A stretch of DNA of 64,000 bases from positions 49,958 through 113,957 of the forward strand of contig CATLBH010000003.1 of the NCBI GenBank assembly GCA_949878745.1. Reading direction: 5' to 3'. Under the pieces are notes generated by a model that was given only the letters and a program-made list of their open reading frames with translations, was not told where the DNA came from and did not search any database. How positions within the stretch are numbered: position 1 is the first letter of the stretch; each line of letters starts with the position of its first letter. Position numbers and translations under genes: made by a program. This DNA is from an uncultured Ruminiclostridium sp. GTDB taxonomy: Bacteria > Bacillota > Clostridia > Oscillospirales > Ruminococcaceae. Positions 23,698 through 32,449 of this stretch are shown here, piece after piece.

Positions 23698-26322
23698 ATG
23701 AAATGGACAAGCCTTAACGATTTAAGAGAAAGCTATCTTAAATTTTTTGAAAGCAAGGAGCATCTCCGTATGGATTCGGCTCCCCTCGTGCCCCAGGGGG
23801 ACAACTCCGTATTGCTTATCAACGCGGGTATGACCCCTCTGAAAAAATTTTTTCAGGGTGTTGAAACGCCTCCCCGCAAGAGAGTGACCACCTGTCAGAA
23901 ATGTATCCGTACTCCCGATATAGAAAACGTGGGAAAAACCGCGAGACACGGAACCTATTTTGAAATGCTCGGAAACTTCTCCTTCGGAGATTACTTTAAA
24001 CACGAGGCCATAGCGTGGGCGTGGGAGTATCTTACAAAGGTGCTTGAAATCCCCGAAGACAGACTCTGGGTAACCATCTATGAAGAGGACGACGAGGCGG
24101 GCGACATATGGGCGGAAGAAATAGGAGTTCCCCGTGACAGAATCGTAAAGCTGGGGAAAAAAGACAACTTCTGGGAACACGGCAGCGGCCCCTGCGGCCC
24201 CTGCTCCGAAATACACTTTGACAGAGGCGAAAAATACGGTCCGTTTATAGATTTTGAGCAGGCGGGAGACTGCGACCGCCTTATTGAAATATGGAATCTT
24301 GTATTTACTCAGTTTGACAATGACGGCAAGGGCAATTACACAATGCTCGCCAATAAAAATATTGACACCGGAATGGGTCTCGACCGCCTTGCCTGTGTAA
24401 TGCAGGAAGTTGACAATATGTTTGAGGTAGACACCGCTCAGAATATCATCAAAACCATATGCGAGCTTACCGGAAAACAATATAAGGCCAACGAAAAAGA
24501 CGACGTTTCAATCCGCGTAATCACCGACCATGTAAGAGCAAGCACTTTTCTTATAGGCGACGGAGTAAGACCGTCAAATGAAGGAAGAGGCTACGTCTTA
24601 AGACGTCTTATCCGCCGCGCGGCACGGCACGGACGTTTACTGGGAATGAAGGAAAGCTTCCTTTATAAAGTGGCGGAAAGCGTTATAAAAGAAAACGAAT
24701 CCGCTTACCCCGAGGTAAAGGAAAAGGAAGAATACATCAAAAAAGTGCTTCGCAACGAGGAGGACAGCTTCAACAAAACCGTTGAAAAAGGCTCTCAGAT
24801 CCTTCAGGATATAATTGACAAAATGGAAACCGGAAGCATTTTAAGCGGCGAGGACGTATTTAAACTCCACGACACTTACGGTTTCCCGCTTGATCTTACA
24901 AAAGAAATCCTTGCGGAAAAGAACCTTTCTCTCGATGAAAACCGTTTCCGTGAGCTTATGGACATTCAGCGCACCACCGCCCGCTCAAATCAGGCCTTCA
25001 AGGGAGGCTGGGACGAAGCCTCCAACGACGCTTTCAACGATTTTACAACCGAGTTTGTGGGATATAAGGAATTGTCGTGTCATACCATTCTTAAGGCTGT
25101 TTTGAAAAACGGGGCTTTGACCGACTCCTGTTCCGAAGGAGACGACGTGGTAGCGCTTATCGAAAAAACGCCTTTCTACGCCGAAAGCGGCGGACAGGTA
25201 GGCGACAAGGGCGTTATCACAAACGGTGATAATATCCTCCGCGTAATCGACACGAAAAAATTGCCGGGCGGACAATACGTTTGCGAATGTCACACCGAAA
25301 GCGGCGAATTTTACGTCAATGACAATGTTACCGCGCAAGTGGACGAGGAGCTTCGCCGCGCCACCGCGAGAAACCACACCTGCGCCCACCTTTTGCAGGC
25401 CGCTCTGCGCAAGGTATTGGGCGACCATGTTCACCAGTCCGGCTCCTATGTGGATCCTTACAAATGCCGTTTCGACTTTTCACATTTCAGCGCGATGACC
25501 TTGGAAGAGATCGCGGAGGTTGAAAAGCTCGTGAACGAGGAAATTTTAAAGGCGGTGCCCGTTATAACGGAAGAGCTGCCTATCGAAGAAGCTCAGAAGC
25601 GGGGAGCAATGGCTCTGTTCGGCGAAAAATACGGTAAAATAGTAAGAGTCGTTTCCGTTCCTGACTTTTCCACCGAATTCTGCGGAGGTACTCACCTTAC
25701 CAACACGGCTCAGGCGGGATTGTTCAAAATAACCGCCGAAACCTCAGTGGCCAGCGGCGTCAGACGTATTGAGGCTATAACCGGCAGCGAGATAATAAAA
25801 GCCTTAAACGGAATAAACGTGATTTTGGCCAAAATAGGCGCTGCCGTCAAGGCTTCGGGAGAAGACGCCATTATAAACCGCTGCGTCAGCCTACAGAACG
25901 AAGTCCACGAGCTTAAAAAGGAAATCGATCGCCTTAACGACAAAATTTCCGCTTCACAGCTCGGCGGTCTTTACGACAATGTCGAAGAAGTAAAGGGCAT
26001 AAAAATAATCACCGCGATGCTTACAGGCACTTCCGGCGATAGCCTGCGCAAGGTTATGGACGGTATGAAGAGCAAAAACGACAGCTTTATAGCGGTACTT
26101 GCGGGAGTAAGCGACAACAAGGGCAACTTTGTGTGCGCATGCAGTCCAGAAGCGGTAGCCAAGGGTGCAAACGCGGGGCAGATAGTTCGCAAGGTTGCCG
26201 AGATAACCGGCGCAAAGGGCGGTGGAAAACCCGATATGGCTATGTCGGGCATAGGCGACAACACCAAGATCGACGAAGCTTTGCTTCAAGTAAAGAACAT
26301 AGCTGCGGAAATGCTCAAATAA
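23698..26322 (+). CDS. alaS: alanyl-tRNA synthetase
   Basis: An 874-residue class II enzyme charging tRNA-Ala. The catalytic domain has TTCQKCIRT and GMGLDRL; the editing domain has the zinc/editing HTCAH (His560, His564) and CGGTH (Cys662, His666); the C-Ala domain, with a coiled region near 735-760, completes it. Length is normal. It is followed by hinT after 24 bases, as one unit. Confidence 0.97.
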   Translation: MKWTSLNDLRESYLKFFESKEHLRMDSAPLVPQGDNSVLLINAGMTPLKKFFQGVETPPRKRVTTCQKCIRTPDIENVGKTARHGTYFEMLGNFSFGDYFKHEAIAWAWEYLTKVLEIPEDRLWVTIYEEDDEAGDIWAEEIGVPRDRIVKLGKKDNFWEHGSGPCGPCSEIHFDRGEKYGPFIDFEQAGDCDRLIEIWNLVFTQFDNDGKGNYTMLANKNIDTGMGLDRLACVMQEVDNMFEVDTAQNIIKTICELTGKQYKANEKDDVSIRVITDHVRASTFLIGDGVRPSNEGRGYVLRRLIRRAARHGRLLGMKESFLYKVAESVIKENESAYPEVKEKEEYIKKVLRNEEDSFNKTVEKGSQILQDIIDKMETGSILSGEDVFKLHDTYGFPLDLTKEILAEKNLSLDENRFRELMDIQRTTARSNQAFKGGWDEASNDAFNDFTTEFVGYKELSCHTILKAVLKNGALTDSCSEGDDVVALIEKTPFYAESGGQVGDKGVITNGDNILRVIDTKKLPGGQYVCECHTESGEFYVNDNVTAQVDEELRRATARNHTCAHLLQAALRKVLGDHVHQSGSYVDPYKCRFDFSHFSAMTLEEIAEVEKLVNEEILKAVPVITEELPIEEAQKRGAMALFGEKYGKIVRVVSVPDFSTEFCGGTHLTNTAQAGLFKITAETSVASGVRRIEAITGSEIIKALNGINVILAKIGAAVKASGEDAIINRCVSLQNEVHELKKEIDRLNDKISASQLGGLYDNVEEVKGIKIITAMLTGTSGDSLRKVMDGMKSKNDSFIAVLAGVSDNKGNFVCACSPEAVAKGANAGQIVRKVAEITGAKGGGKPDMAMSGIGDNTKIDEALLQVKNIAAEMLK

Positions 26323-26346
26323 TAAAAAGGAAGGAAAAACATTATA

Positions 26347-26688
26347 ATGGAAAACTGCCTTTTTTGCAGAATAATAAAGGGAGAGATTCCCTCGACAAAG
26401 GTTTATGAAGACGATGAAATACTCGCCTTCAACGACATAAACCCCATGGCTCCGGTTCATATCCTCATTATCCCGAAAAATCACATTGACGGCGCGGATA
26501 TGCTCAACGACGAAAACTCCGCTGTGGTGTCAAAAATATTTGCCGTTGCGGCACGGCTGGCTAAGGAATACAATCTGGAGAAGGGCTTCCGTATTGTGAC
26601 AAACGTGGGCGAAAACGGCGGCCAAACCGTTCGCCACCTTCATTTTCACCTGCTTGGAGGAAAAAAGCTCAATACGGCGCTTTGCTGA
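26347..26688 (+). CDS. hinT: HIT-family purine nucleoside phosphoramidase
   Basis: A 113-residue histidine-triad protein hydrolysing AMP-lysine and related phosphoramidates. It begins CLFCRIIKGEIPSTKVYED as HinT does, and the triad HLHFHLLGG is near 98-106. Co-transcribed with alaS, a fitting pair because aminoacyl-tRNA synthetases release aminoacyl-AMP, a HinT substrate. Confidence 0.95.
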   Translation: MENCLFCRIIKGEIPSTKVYEDDEILAFNDINPMAPVHILIIPKNHIDGADMLNDENSAVVSKIFAVAARLAKEYNLEKGFRIVTNVGENGGQTVRHLHFHLLGGKKLNTALC

Positions 26689-27004
26689 TATAGCTTCAGC
26701 ATATTTTTCTAAAATGTCTCACAGAAAAATCTCTCCAAAGAAATAATTCTTATGAGGCACAAATTAGGCTTAATTATTTAATGGATTATCCCACGTATCT
26801 TCATATAACTCTATAAATCCTTTTATAATGAGCCAAATCAAAGTTTTTCATAATCACCTAATCAATATAATTTCACACAATTCCATATATTTGAATATGA
26901 AATATGTGAGGAAAAAGAGTTTGACACTTATAATAAGAAAGCCCTATTTTGAGGGGTAAAATAAGCCTGTTGCTGTTGTGACAGGCTTATTTCAATGTTA
27001 TATA
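26689..27004. other. intergenic stretch with one hairpin
   Basis: AT-rich sequence without a convincing gene. A hairpin with 12-bp arms (AAATAAGCCTGT and its complement, 26959-26992) may be the terminator of the alaS-hinT unit, although it lies 270 bases downstream and its T run is short. Confidence 0.4.
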
Positions 27005-27165
27005 TTGAAATAAGCTGTGGAATATGCTATAATTGTGACAGTTATCCACAAATAATACTTTAATAAAAACTATGGAGTATTTGAATGGAATTAAAACAAA
27101 CTGTATTTCTATTTATGGCGTGCAAGCAACAAAACAAACATATTATCATATTGAGCCAAATATGT
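27005..27165 (+). pseudogene. promoter and start of a lost small gene, cut by a repeat
   Basis: TTGAAA (27005-27010), exactly 17 bases, TATAAT (27028-27033), then GGAG and ATG at 27085 opening MELKQTVFLFMACKQQNK. The reading frame runs on only into the twin-hairpin repeat at 27167 and stops there. I recognise no family; an overlapping frame from the ATG at 27072 is also open. The promoter quality suggests a real gene whose body was lost. Confidence 0.35.
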
Positions 27166-27166
27166 C

Positions 27167-27283
27167 TTATACTAATCTTTTGTCAGATTATAGATAAAAA
27201 AATGTTGACCAAAGATTAGTGTTTCGGGTGTAATCTTTAATCATATTTCCGACTTCGTCTACAATATGATTAAAGATTAGTAT
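27167..27283. repeat. twin-hairpin repeat, copy B
   Basis: TATACTAATC, first hairpin (arms ending AAAGATTAG), core GATTAGTGTTTCGGGTG, second hairpin (AATCTTTAATCATAT and complement), closing GATTAGTATA. It is almost the exact reverse complement of copy D at 32283, sharing both loops. Confidence 0.85.
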
Positions 27284-27356
27284 AACATATTCCCGCGCCA
27301 AAGTATAGGGGCGGGAATTTCACTTTTTAAGTGAATTTTTCTCAAATAAGGAGTTA

Positions 27357-27385
27357 TTGAAAAAGCGGGTATAATATGCTATACT
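27357..27385 (+). promoter_or_regulatory. promoter of the XRE regulator gene
   Basis: TTGAAA, 17 bases, TATACT; a TATAAT inside the spacer may give a second, shorter promoter. A small hairpin (TTCACTT / AAGTGAA, then five T, 27320-27340) precedes it and would end upstream transcription. The same stretch is copied at 57110-57225, with an enlarged spacer. Confidence 0.6.
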
Positions 27386-27439
27386 TTATTTGTCGACAGA
27401 AAAAGGCTTTCGCGTCAGCCGCGCATAGGAGGATTATCA

Positions 27440-28675
27440 ATGAAACTGAACATAGGGGAAAACATAAGAGGCTTTCGCAGGAAAATGAATCTCACGCAGG
27501 AGCAGCTGGCGGATAAGCTGGGGGTGTCATTTCAGTCGGTAAGCCGGTGGGAGAACGGTCTTACTTATCCCGATATGGAGCTGCTGCCCGCGCTGACGGG
27601 AATATTCGGGGTGAGCGCCGACGAGCTTCTTGACATTTCCGAAACGCGGCGGGAGCTGGCGGCTGAGGAGGTTCTTAGGGAGCTGGCAAAGCTTTCAGAT
27701 AGTGAGGACGCCTCTCCCGAAAGAATGATCGAGCTTATCCGTGAGATACGGCGCAGTCATCTGAACCATTTTTCGTTTTTTCATTTAATGTATTCCGTGA
27801 ATATTAACATGACCCGCCGTTTCCCTCAGCTGCTGCCCGAAATAAGGCTGACGATGGAGCAGGCGCTGGAGCGGAACGATCTCGATATGACCGACAGAAA
27901 TACCATAATTCGGTATATGATGATAATAGAGGAGGAAGAGCATATAGATAAATTTCTCCAACGCTACGCGTCGGAGGAGGATCAAAGCAAAACGGCGCTT
28001 TTGAATATGCGGTATTTAAGGCGCGGGGATTGGGATAAATTCGAACCGATAAGACAAGATACGCTGTTTAATTATATTGACAGGATTATCGGCGGAGAGG
28101 CAGAGTGGATCAATTTGGGGAGGCCAAGCGACTTGGGAGTCGGTATGCTGCTCAGCGGGCTGCATATGGATTTTTTGAACAAGCTTTGCGATCAGGTTCC
28201 CGATGAGAAGCACCCAGTGTCGGGCAACGGAGAGTTGGATTTCTGGGTTCATGAGAGGGTGTTTATCGGTTTGAGGGCAGCCGCCAGGTTTTCCGCCTTA
28301 GGAGATAACGAAAGGGCGCTGGTAATATTAGAGGACGCGGTTTCGCTGTTGGAGAAGGCTATGGAGATAACCGAGCCGGTGAAGCTGAGATGTTCCTCGC
28401 CGTTTCTCGCGGACGTTTCGTTTACAGCGGAGGAGGATTGGCAGCGACCCAGTTTCAATTATTTTTCGGAGGGGAAGGAGGTACGGTTTATTTATATTTG
28501 GAATGAAGTGGGCTACTGTTACTGTATTGTTCCCTCAAATGTGCTGCAATTTATGGAGGATGAGAGGAATCGGGGGTTGTTTGATAATATTAGAGGGAAT
28601 TGTCGGTTTAAAAAGTGTGTTGAACGGGTTGAGGGGCTTGTGGTTTATAGGGATAAGCCCAAGGAAAACGAATAA
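27440..28675 (+). CDS. XRE-family transcriptional regulator with long sensor region
   Basis: A 411-residue protein. The N-terminal Cro/C1 helix-turn-helix is LTQEQLADKLGVSFQSVSRWENG (about 18-40), followed by a mostly helical region of 340 residues with several Trp- and Glu-rich stretches, without a recognised domain. TAGGAGG stands 7 bases before the ATG. The same general layout (HTH plus long helical tail) is seen in the gene at 11367. Targets and ligand are unknown. It stands alone between repeat-rich stretches. Confidence 0.87.
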   Translation: MKLNIGENIRGFRRKMNLTQEQLADKLGVSFQSVSRWENGLTYPDMELLPALTGIFGVSADELLDISETRRELAAEEVLRELAKLSDSEDASPERMIELIREIRRSHLNHFSFFHLMYSVNINMTRRFPQLLPEIRLTMEQALERNDLDMTDRNTIIRYMMIIEEEEHIDKFLQRYASEEDQSKTALLNMRYLRRGDWDKFEPIRQDTLFNYIDRIIGGEAEWINLGRPSDLGVGMLLSGLHMDFLNKLCDQVPDEKHPVSGNGELDFWVHERVFIGLRAAARFSALGDNERALVILEDAVSLLEKAMEITEPVKLRCSSPFLADVSFTAEEDWQRPSFNYFSEGKEVRFIYIWNEVGYCYCIVPSNVLQFMEDERNRGLFDNIRGNCRFKKCVERVEGLVVYRDKPKENE

Positions 28676-28690
28676 GAAAAAAAGGGTCTG

Positions 28691-28783
28691 ATACTAATCC
28701 CTTTTAAAACTGTGGGATTAGTGTTTTGGGTGCAACTCTTTTTAAACTATGGATTTATCCATAGTTTAAAAAGAGTTTGGTAT
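28691..28783. repeat. twin-hairpin repeat, copy C, precisely inserted
   Basis: ATACTAATCC hairpin, GGGATTAGTGTTTTGGGTG core, second hairpin (CTCTTTTTAAACTATGG and complement), closing TTTGGTAT. It interrupts a sequence that is found uninterrupted, inverted, at 62631-62733: the flanks GGGTCTG and GAAAAATAG join there as GGGTCTGAAAAATAA. At most one base (G) appears duplicated. Confidence 0.88.
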
Positions 28784-28881
28784 GAAAAATAGACTGTGTA
28801 AATGCGAATAATCCCCAAAAAATAATGCAATACTAAAAACGCAGCGAAACAGGGCAACGCTGAGGAGCGACCCAACGCAGC
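28784..28881. repeat. ~98-bp sequence shared (inverted) with 62631-62733
   Basis: From AAAAATAGACTGTGT to GACCCAACGCAG, nearly identical to the reverse complement of 62631-62725. Both copies adjoin transposase remnants, so it may be an IS border region. No coding sense is visible. Confidence 0.75.
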
Positions 28882-28884
28882 AGC

Positions 28885-28952
28885 AAGATATACGGTGAAG
28901 AGCAGCGAAGAAAAAACGCTGCTCTTTTTACTTCACCGGTATCTTCAAGCGG
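28885..28952. other. long hairpin
   Basis: Outer arms AAGATA-ACGGTGAAG and CTTCACCGGTATCTT enclose an inner hairpin AGCAGCG / CGCTGCT followed by CTTTTT. It could be a terminator or the structured end of the broken IS next to it. Confidence 0.5.
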
Positions 28953-28959
28953 ATAAAGC

Positions 28960-29315
28960 ATTGTGGGTATGATTTTTAAAATGCGAGAATTGCACAGATT
29001 GTTCGCAGAAACCGCAATGCTGCAAATGGCCTCTGCCGCAAACAGATGTCGGTTTTACAAAGCTTTTCGATTTCTCTTAACGAAGAGAGTATCCATGCTC
29101 CATAAACTCAAAAAGTACAACCTTCAGCAAGGTGACGCGGTCATATCTTGGACGCCCTGTCTTGTGTTCCTCAACCACAAGATATTTATTCAGGTCTATA
29201 TGATCCATCACCTCACAAAATGTATATACAGGATCAGAAATTTCGATAATTCTTCCAAACCTACCGGTAATTTCAGCTGATATGGTGTATAATTGTTTTG
29301 TGATTGATTTTTCAT
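28960..29315 (-). pseudogene. transposase N-terminal remnant (IS1182-like), frameshifted
   Basis: From the ATG at 29315 three frames together give pieces of a transposase N-terminal domain: MKNQSQNNYTPYQLKLP, then YTFCEVMDHIDLNKYLVVEE, HKTGRPRYDRVTLLKVVLF and REIEKLCKTDI. These resemble the conserved KLCKTDIRF region of IS1182-type transposases. At least two frame changes and a missing catalytic domain make it dead. The short hairpin-terminator at 29342 lies at its 5' side. Confidence 0.7.
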
Positions 29316-29341
29316 TTCAACTAAAATTATATCACAAAAAA

Positions 29342-29387
29342 GAACTGCAATTCAATCCTTTTTGGAGGAATTGCAGTTCTTTTTTTT
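29342..29387. terminator. bidirectional terminator after ftsZ
   Basis: GAACTGCAATTC and its exact complement (29368-29379) around a 14-base loop, with A6 before and T8 after. It can end the dcw cluster transcript on the minus strand. Confidence 0.85.
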
Positions 29388-29425
29388 GGGGGGGTTACAT
29401 CCCCTTAAATTATTACATTGTAACA

Positions 29426-30745
29426 TCAGTCATCAGAAGAATACCTTGACTTATCCCTCTGATTAAATATGGAATTCAAAGATTCAAATCTGTCCTTGGC
29501 CTGTAAATCCCCCAAAGTATTCTGAATAATCTTTGAAAGATCGTCGCTGGGGTTCTTGGACGTTACTATATCATCGTCCCTGTCAAACACAGAGCCTCCG
29601 AAGGGTGACAAAGAAACCTCCTCTTTTTTTGCTGCGACGGGAGCCTCCGCTTTCCTTTGGGAGGTAAGAGACTTGATGGTAGCGCCTCCCTCCTTGAATC
29701 CGGTGGCAATAACCGCGATACTGATGGTATCGGTAAGGCTTTCGTCCTGGCTTACGCCCTGAATCATCTCTACCGAAGGATCGGCGGCGTCGGAAATAAG
29801 GCTTATAATATCGCGGAGATCACTTATACCGCTGTCTGCGGAAAGAGTAACGTTAACCAGCAGCTTGGTGGCATGATTGATGGAAGTTTCAAGCAGCGGG
29901 CTGTTTACAACCTGAGATACCGCGTCCTGAATCTTATTCTCGCCTGTACCCGTACCCAAAGCGATATGAGCGTCGCCGGAGTTGGAAAGAATGGAGCATA
30001 GGTCGGCAAAGTCGGTGCCGATTCTGCCCGTGGTGCTTTCGTATACCACGTCGGAAATGATCTTTACCGAACGGTAAAGCACGTCGTCCACCATGGCGAA
30101 CGCCTGTTTAAAGCTGAGCATCTTTTCGTTGGTGCGAAGAAGTCTTTCGTTGGGGATTATAAGAAGAGAGTCAACGTGCTTTCGCATTTCGTCGATACCC
30201 TTTATCGCCTGGTTCATTTTATATTCCCGCTCATACTCAAAGGGCTTTGTAACAACTCCCACAGTGATAATATTCATTTCCTGAGCGATTTCGGCCACTA
30301 CCGGAGCCGCTCCGGTACCGGTACCGCCGCCCATTCCCGCGCCGATAAACACAATGGAAGCGCCTTCTATCGCCTTTTCTATCTCCTCGCGGCTTTCCTT
30401 CGCCGCCTCGGCGGCAACCTCGGGACGGCCGCCCGCGCCTCTTCCCTTACAGCATTTTTTACCTATCTGGATACGGCGCATGAGGGTCTTATCCTTATTC
30501 TTAAGAGCGGCCACATCGGTATTTACGGCGATAAACTCTATTTTATCGCGAAGGTCGGACATTACGTCTCCCCCCGCCGCTTCGGACTCGTCGGCTTCCT
30601 TCTTGTACAGCTTAGCCATGTACTCCAGAGCGTTGCCGCCGCCGCCGCCTACACCTATTACCTTTATTTTTACGTCATATACGGCACTTTCGTCAAGATT
30701 GTCCTGTTCATATTCAAATCCTTCTTCATCAATAAAAACGCCCAT
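29426..30745 (-). CDS. ftsZ: cell division protein FtsZ, with an unusual insertion
   Basis: A 439-residue tubulin-like GTPase forming the division ring. The T4 signature [12 protein letters not shown] (138-149) and first loop [10 protein letters not shown] (31-40) are intact. Compared with typical FtsZ, about 18 extra residues lie between the first loop and EFIAVNTD (roughly 45-66, rich in Glu, Lys and Ala). The T7 loop reads IGTDFADL where NLDFADV is usual, losing the conserved Asn while keeping both Asp. The C-terminal end ([17 protein letters not shown]) only loosely resembles the DIPTFLR peptide that binds FtsA/SepF. It is last in the dcw cluster. Confidence 0.93.
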   Translation of the reverse strand: MGVFIDEEGFEYEQDNLDESAVYDVKIKVIGVGGGGGNALEYMAKLYKKEADESEAAGGDVMSDLRDKIEFIAVNTDVAALKNKDKTLMRRIQIGKKCCKGRGAGGRPEVAAEAAKESREEIEKAIEGASIVFIGAGMGGGTGTGAAPVVAEIAQEMNIITVGVVTKPFEYEREYKMNQAIKGIDEMRKHVDSLLIIPNERLLRTNEKMLSFKQAFAMVDDVLYRSVKIISDVVYESTTGRIGTDFADLCSILSNSGDAHIALGTGTGENKIQDAVSQVVNSPLLETSINHATKLLVNVTLSADSGISDLRDIISLISDAADPSVEMIQGVSQDESLTDTISIAVIATGFKEGGATIKSLTSQRKAEAPVAAKKEEVSLSPFGGSVFDRDDDIVTSKNPSDDLSKIIQNTLGDLQAKDRFESLNSIFNQRDKSRYSSDD

Positions 30746-31013
30746 TTTGTACCTCCACTGATTTGGTCAGAATTTTCACGCTCTTATAATTTTATCAGAT
30801 TTTTGTTCTGATTTCAATACCTTTTTAAAAATATTTTGTTATTTTTAAGAGGATTTTTACAATATATTGTTGCAAAAAAAGAAAAATTTACCAAGCTTTA
30901 GGGTTTTTCACAACGTAAAAGCCCCTTTGCGCCGCGCTTTTAAAGAACAACCCTGTTTTTTGTCTCATTTTTACAAAAAAATATGTAATTTTTACCAAAC
31001 TTTTTTTAAACCG

Positions 31014-32231
31014 TCATTCCGATGCCGCGGTACTCTCCGTGTTTTCCTCCGGCTGCGTCTCTTCCGGCTCGCTTTCCGTGGTGACGATATACCCCTCCGT
31101 CTGAGCGCCCTGATCCCTTATGGCCTGTTTCGGAACGCGATAAGGATTAGTCAGGATAAGAACGCATTTTTCGTTTTCCGCGATCTCGTTGTGATCGAGA
31201 ATAAGGCGGGCGGCGTTAAAAATCTTTTCGTCCATGGCGGCCGTAGTGCCCAATTCCATCTCTATTCTGTTGTCGTAGGTCACCTTAATGCTGAGTATAT
31301 CGGTAAGGTCGATCACAAAGTCCTTGTCAAGCCCAGAGCTTCGCATATATCCGATAATATTCACGGCCGCAGCTATCCTCTTTTCACCGTCCTCTTCCAG
31401 CGCTCCCCCCTCGCGGGTTTCGGTCTCGGGATTCCCTTCCTTTTCCGGGTTGAAAACATAACCCTTTACGATCGGCACCTCAAAGCGTTTGTTGGATATT
31501 TCCAACACCCTTCCCGCTTCGGAAACAAGATAATACTTTCCCGAAATATAAAAGCAGGCCATTGGCACCGCCGGTTCCGCGTTTATCACCAGCTTGTCGG
31601 GAAAACCCCTTTTTATTTGAGCATTGTCGATATACACCAGCTTTGACGTTATTTTCTTTTCCGCCTCGCCTATATCTATCCTCAGAAGGTTTTCTCCGAT
31701 CTCTATTCCCGCCGCCTCGATGATCTCTTCGTCGGCGTACTGTGTTTCGCCTGTAACCTCGAAGCGCTTTATATTGAAAAGCACCGTCACGGACAAAATC
31801 GTTACCACCGCCACCGCGACTATCCCGCCGAGAAAATAATATAAAACATAGCTCCCGTGACGCTGTTTTTTTCTGCCTTTTCCTTGATAGGAACCTTTGT
31901 TTTTTCCCTTGGCCGCGCTTTTTCCTCTTTTTTTGGGGGCACCGGCTTTTTTTCCCGCCGAAGCTTTTTTCTTTTTTCCGGGATAGGTTCTTTCGGTTCT
32001 TACCGCATTTTCTTCGGGATACCGTTCTTTTATCCGCTGTCTTTCGGGACTTACGGGGGGATTTTCCCTTTTGGGGGACTTGGACTTTCCCCTCGGATTT
32101 CCCTGTAACTTTACGTTTTTTTTGCTTTTGGAGGAGTTTTTCACCGGCTTTTTCTTGTCGATACCGTAATACTCGTCAAAAAGCTGCTGATCGCTCAGGC
32201 TTTTTCTTTTTTTTCTTTCAAATTCGGGCAT
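31014..32231 (-). CDS. divIB: division protein FtsQ/DivIB
   Basis: About 405 residues: a long, very basic, Lys/Arg/Pro-rich cytoplasmic tail (1-135), one membrane helix (about 142-165, FLGGIVAVAVVTILSV), a POTRA domain starting FEVTGETQYADEEII, and an acidic Glu/Thr end. It joins FtsL and DivIC at the septum. The start is not certain: ATG 32231 has AAGGA very close to it, while a strong AAAGGAGG lies 30 bases upstream without a suitable codon; a TTG at 32273 is also in frame. Confidence 0.88.
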   Translation of the reverse strand: MPEFERKKRKSLSDQQLFDEYYGIDKKKPVKNSSKSKKNVKLQGNPRGKSKSPKRENPPVSPERQRIKERYPEENAVRTERTYPGKKKKASAGKKAGAPKKRGKSAAKGKNKGSYQGKGRKKQRHGSYVLYYFLGGIVAVAVVTILSVTVLFNIKRFEVTGETQYADEEIIEAAGIEIGENLLRIDIGEAEKKITSKLVYIDNAQIKRGFPDKLVINAEPAVPMACFYISGKYYLVSEAGRVLEISNKRFEVPIVKGYVFNPEKEGNPETETREGGALEEDGEKRIAAAVNIIGYMRSSGLDKDFVIDLTDILSIKVTYDNRIEMELGTTAAMDEKIFNAARLILDHNEIAENEKCVLILTNPYRVPKQAIRDQGAQTEGYIVTTESEPEETQPEENTESTAASE

Positions 32232-32282
32232 TTTCCTTACACTCGACCGATAAGCCGACTCTCCTCCTTTCAACTTCCTTTT

Positions 32283-32448
32283 ATACTAATCTTTAATCAT
32301 ATTGTGGACGAAGTCGGAAATATGATTAAAGATTACACCCGAAACACTAATCTTTGGTCAACATTTTTTGTATATAATCTGACCAAAGATTAGTATTAAT
32401 ACCAATCTTCGGTCGGCATTTTTTGTCCGCAGCCTGCCCAAAGATTAG
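32283..32448. repeat. twin-hairpin repeat, copy D, plus an extra degenerate hairpin
   Basis: Bases 32283-32397 are the reverse complement of copy B, including the core CACCCGAAACACTAATC. A further hairpin, 32399-32448 (CCAATCTTCGGTCGG to CCCAAAGATTAG), repeats the first-hairpin pattern with different loop bases. The block fills the gap between murA and divIB inside the dcw cluster and touches the murA stop codon. Confidence 0.85.
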
Positions 32449-32449
32449 A

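Noticed and set aside
27042..27050. TTATCCACA, a perfect DnaA box.
   Set aside because: Single box, no cluster, no dnaA/dnaN nearby; better explained by chance next to a promoter.
28963..29280. A 105-codon plus-strand ORF.
   Set aside because: It is the opposite strand of the transposase remnant and has no ribosome site.
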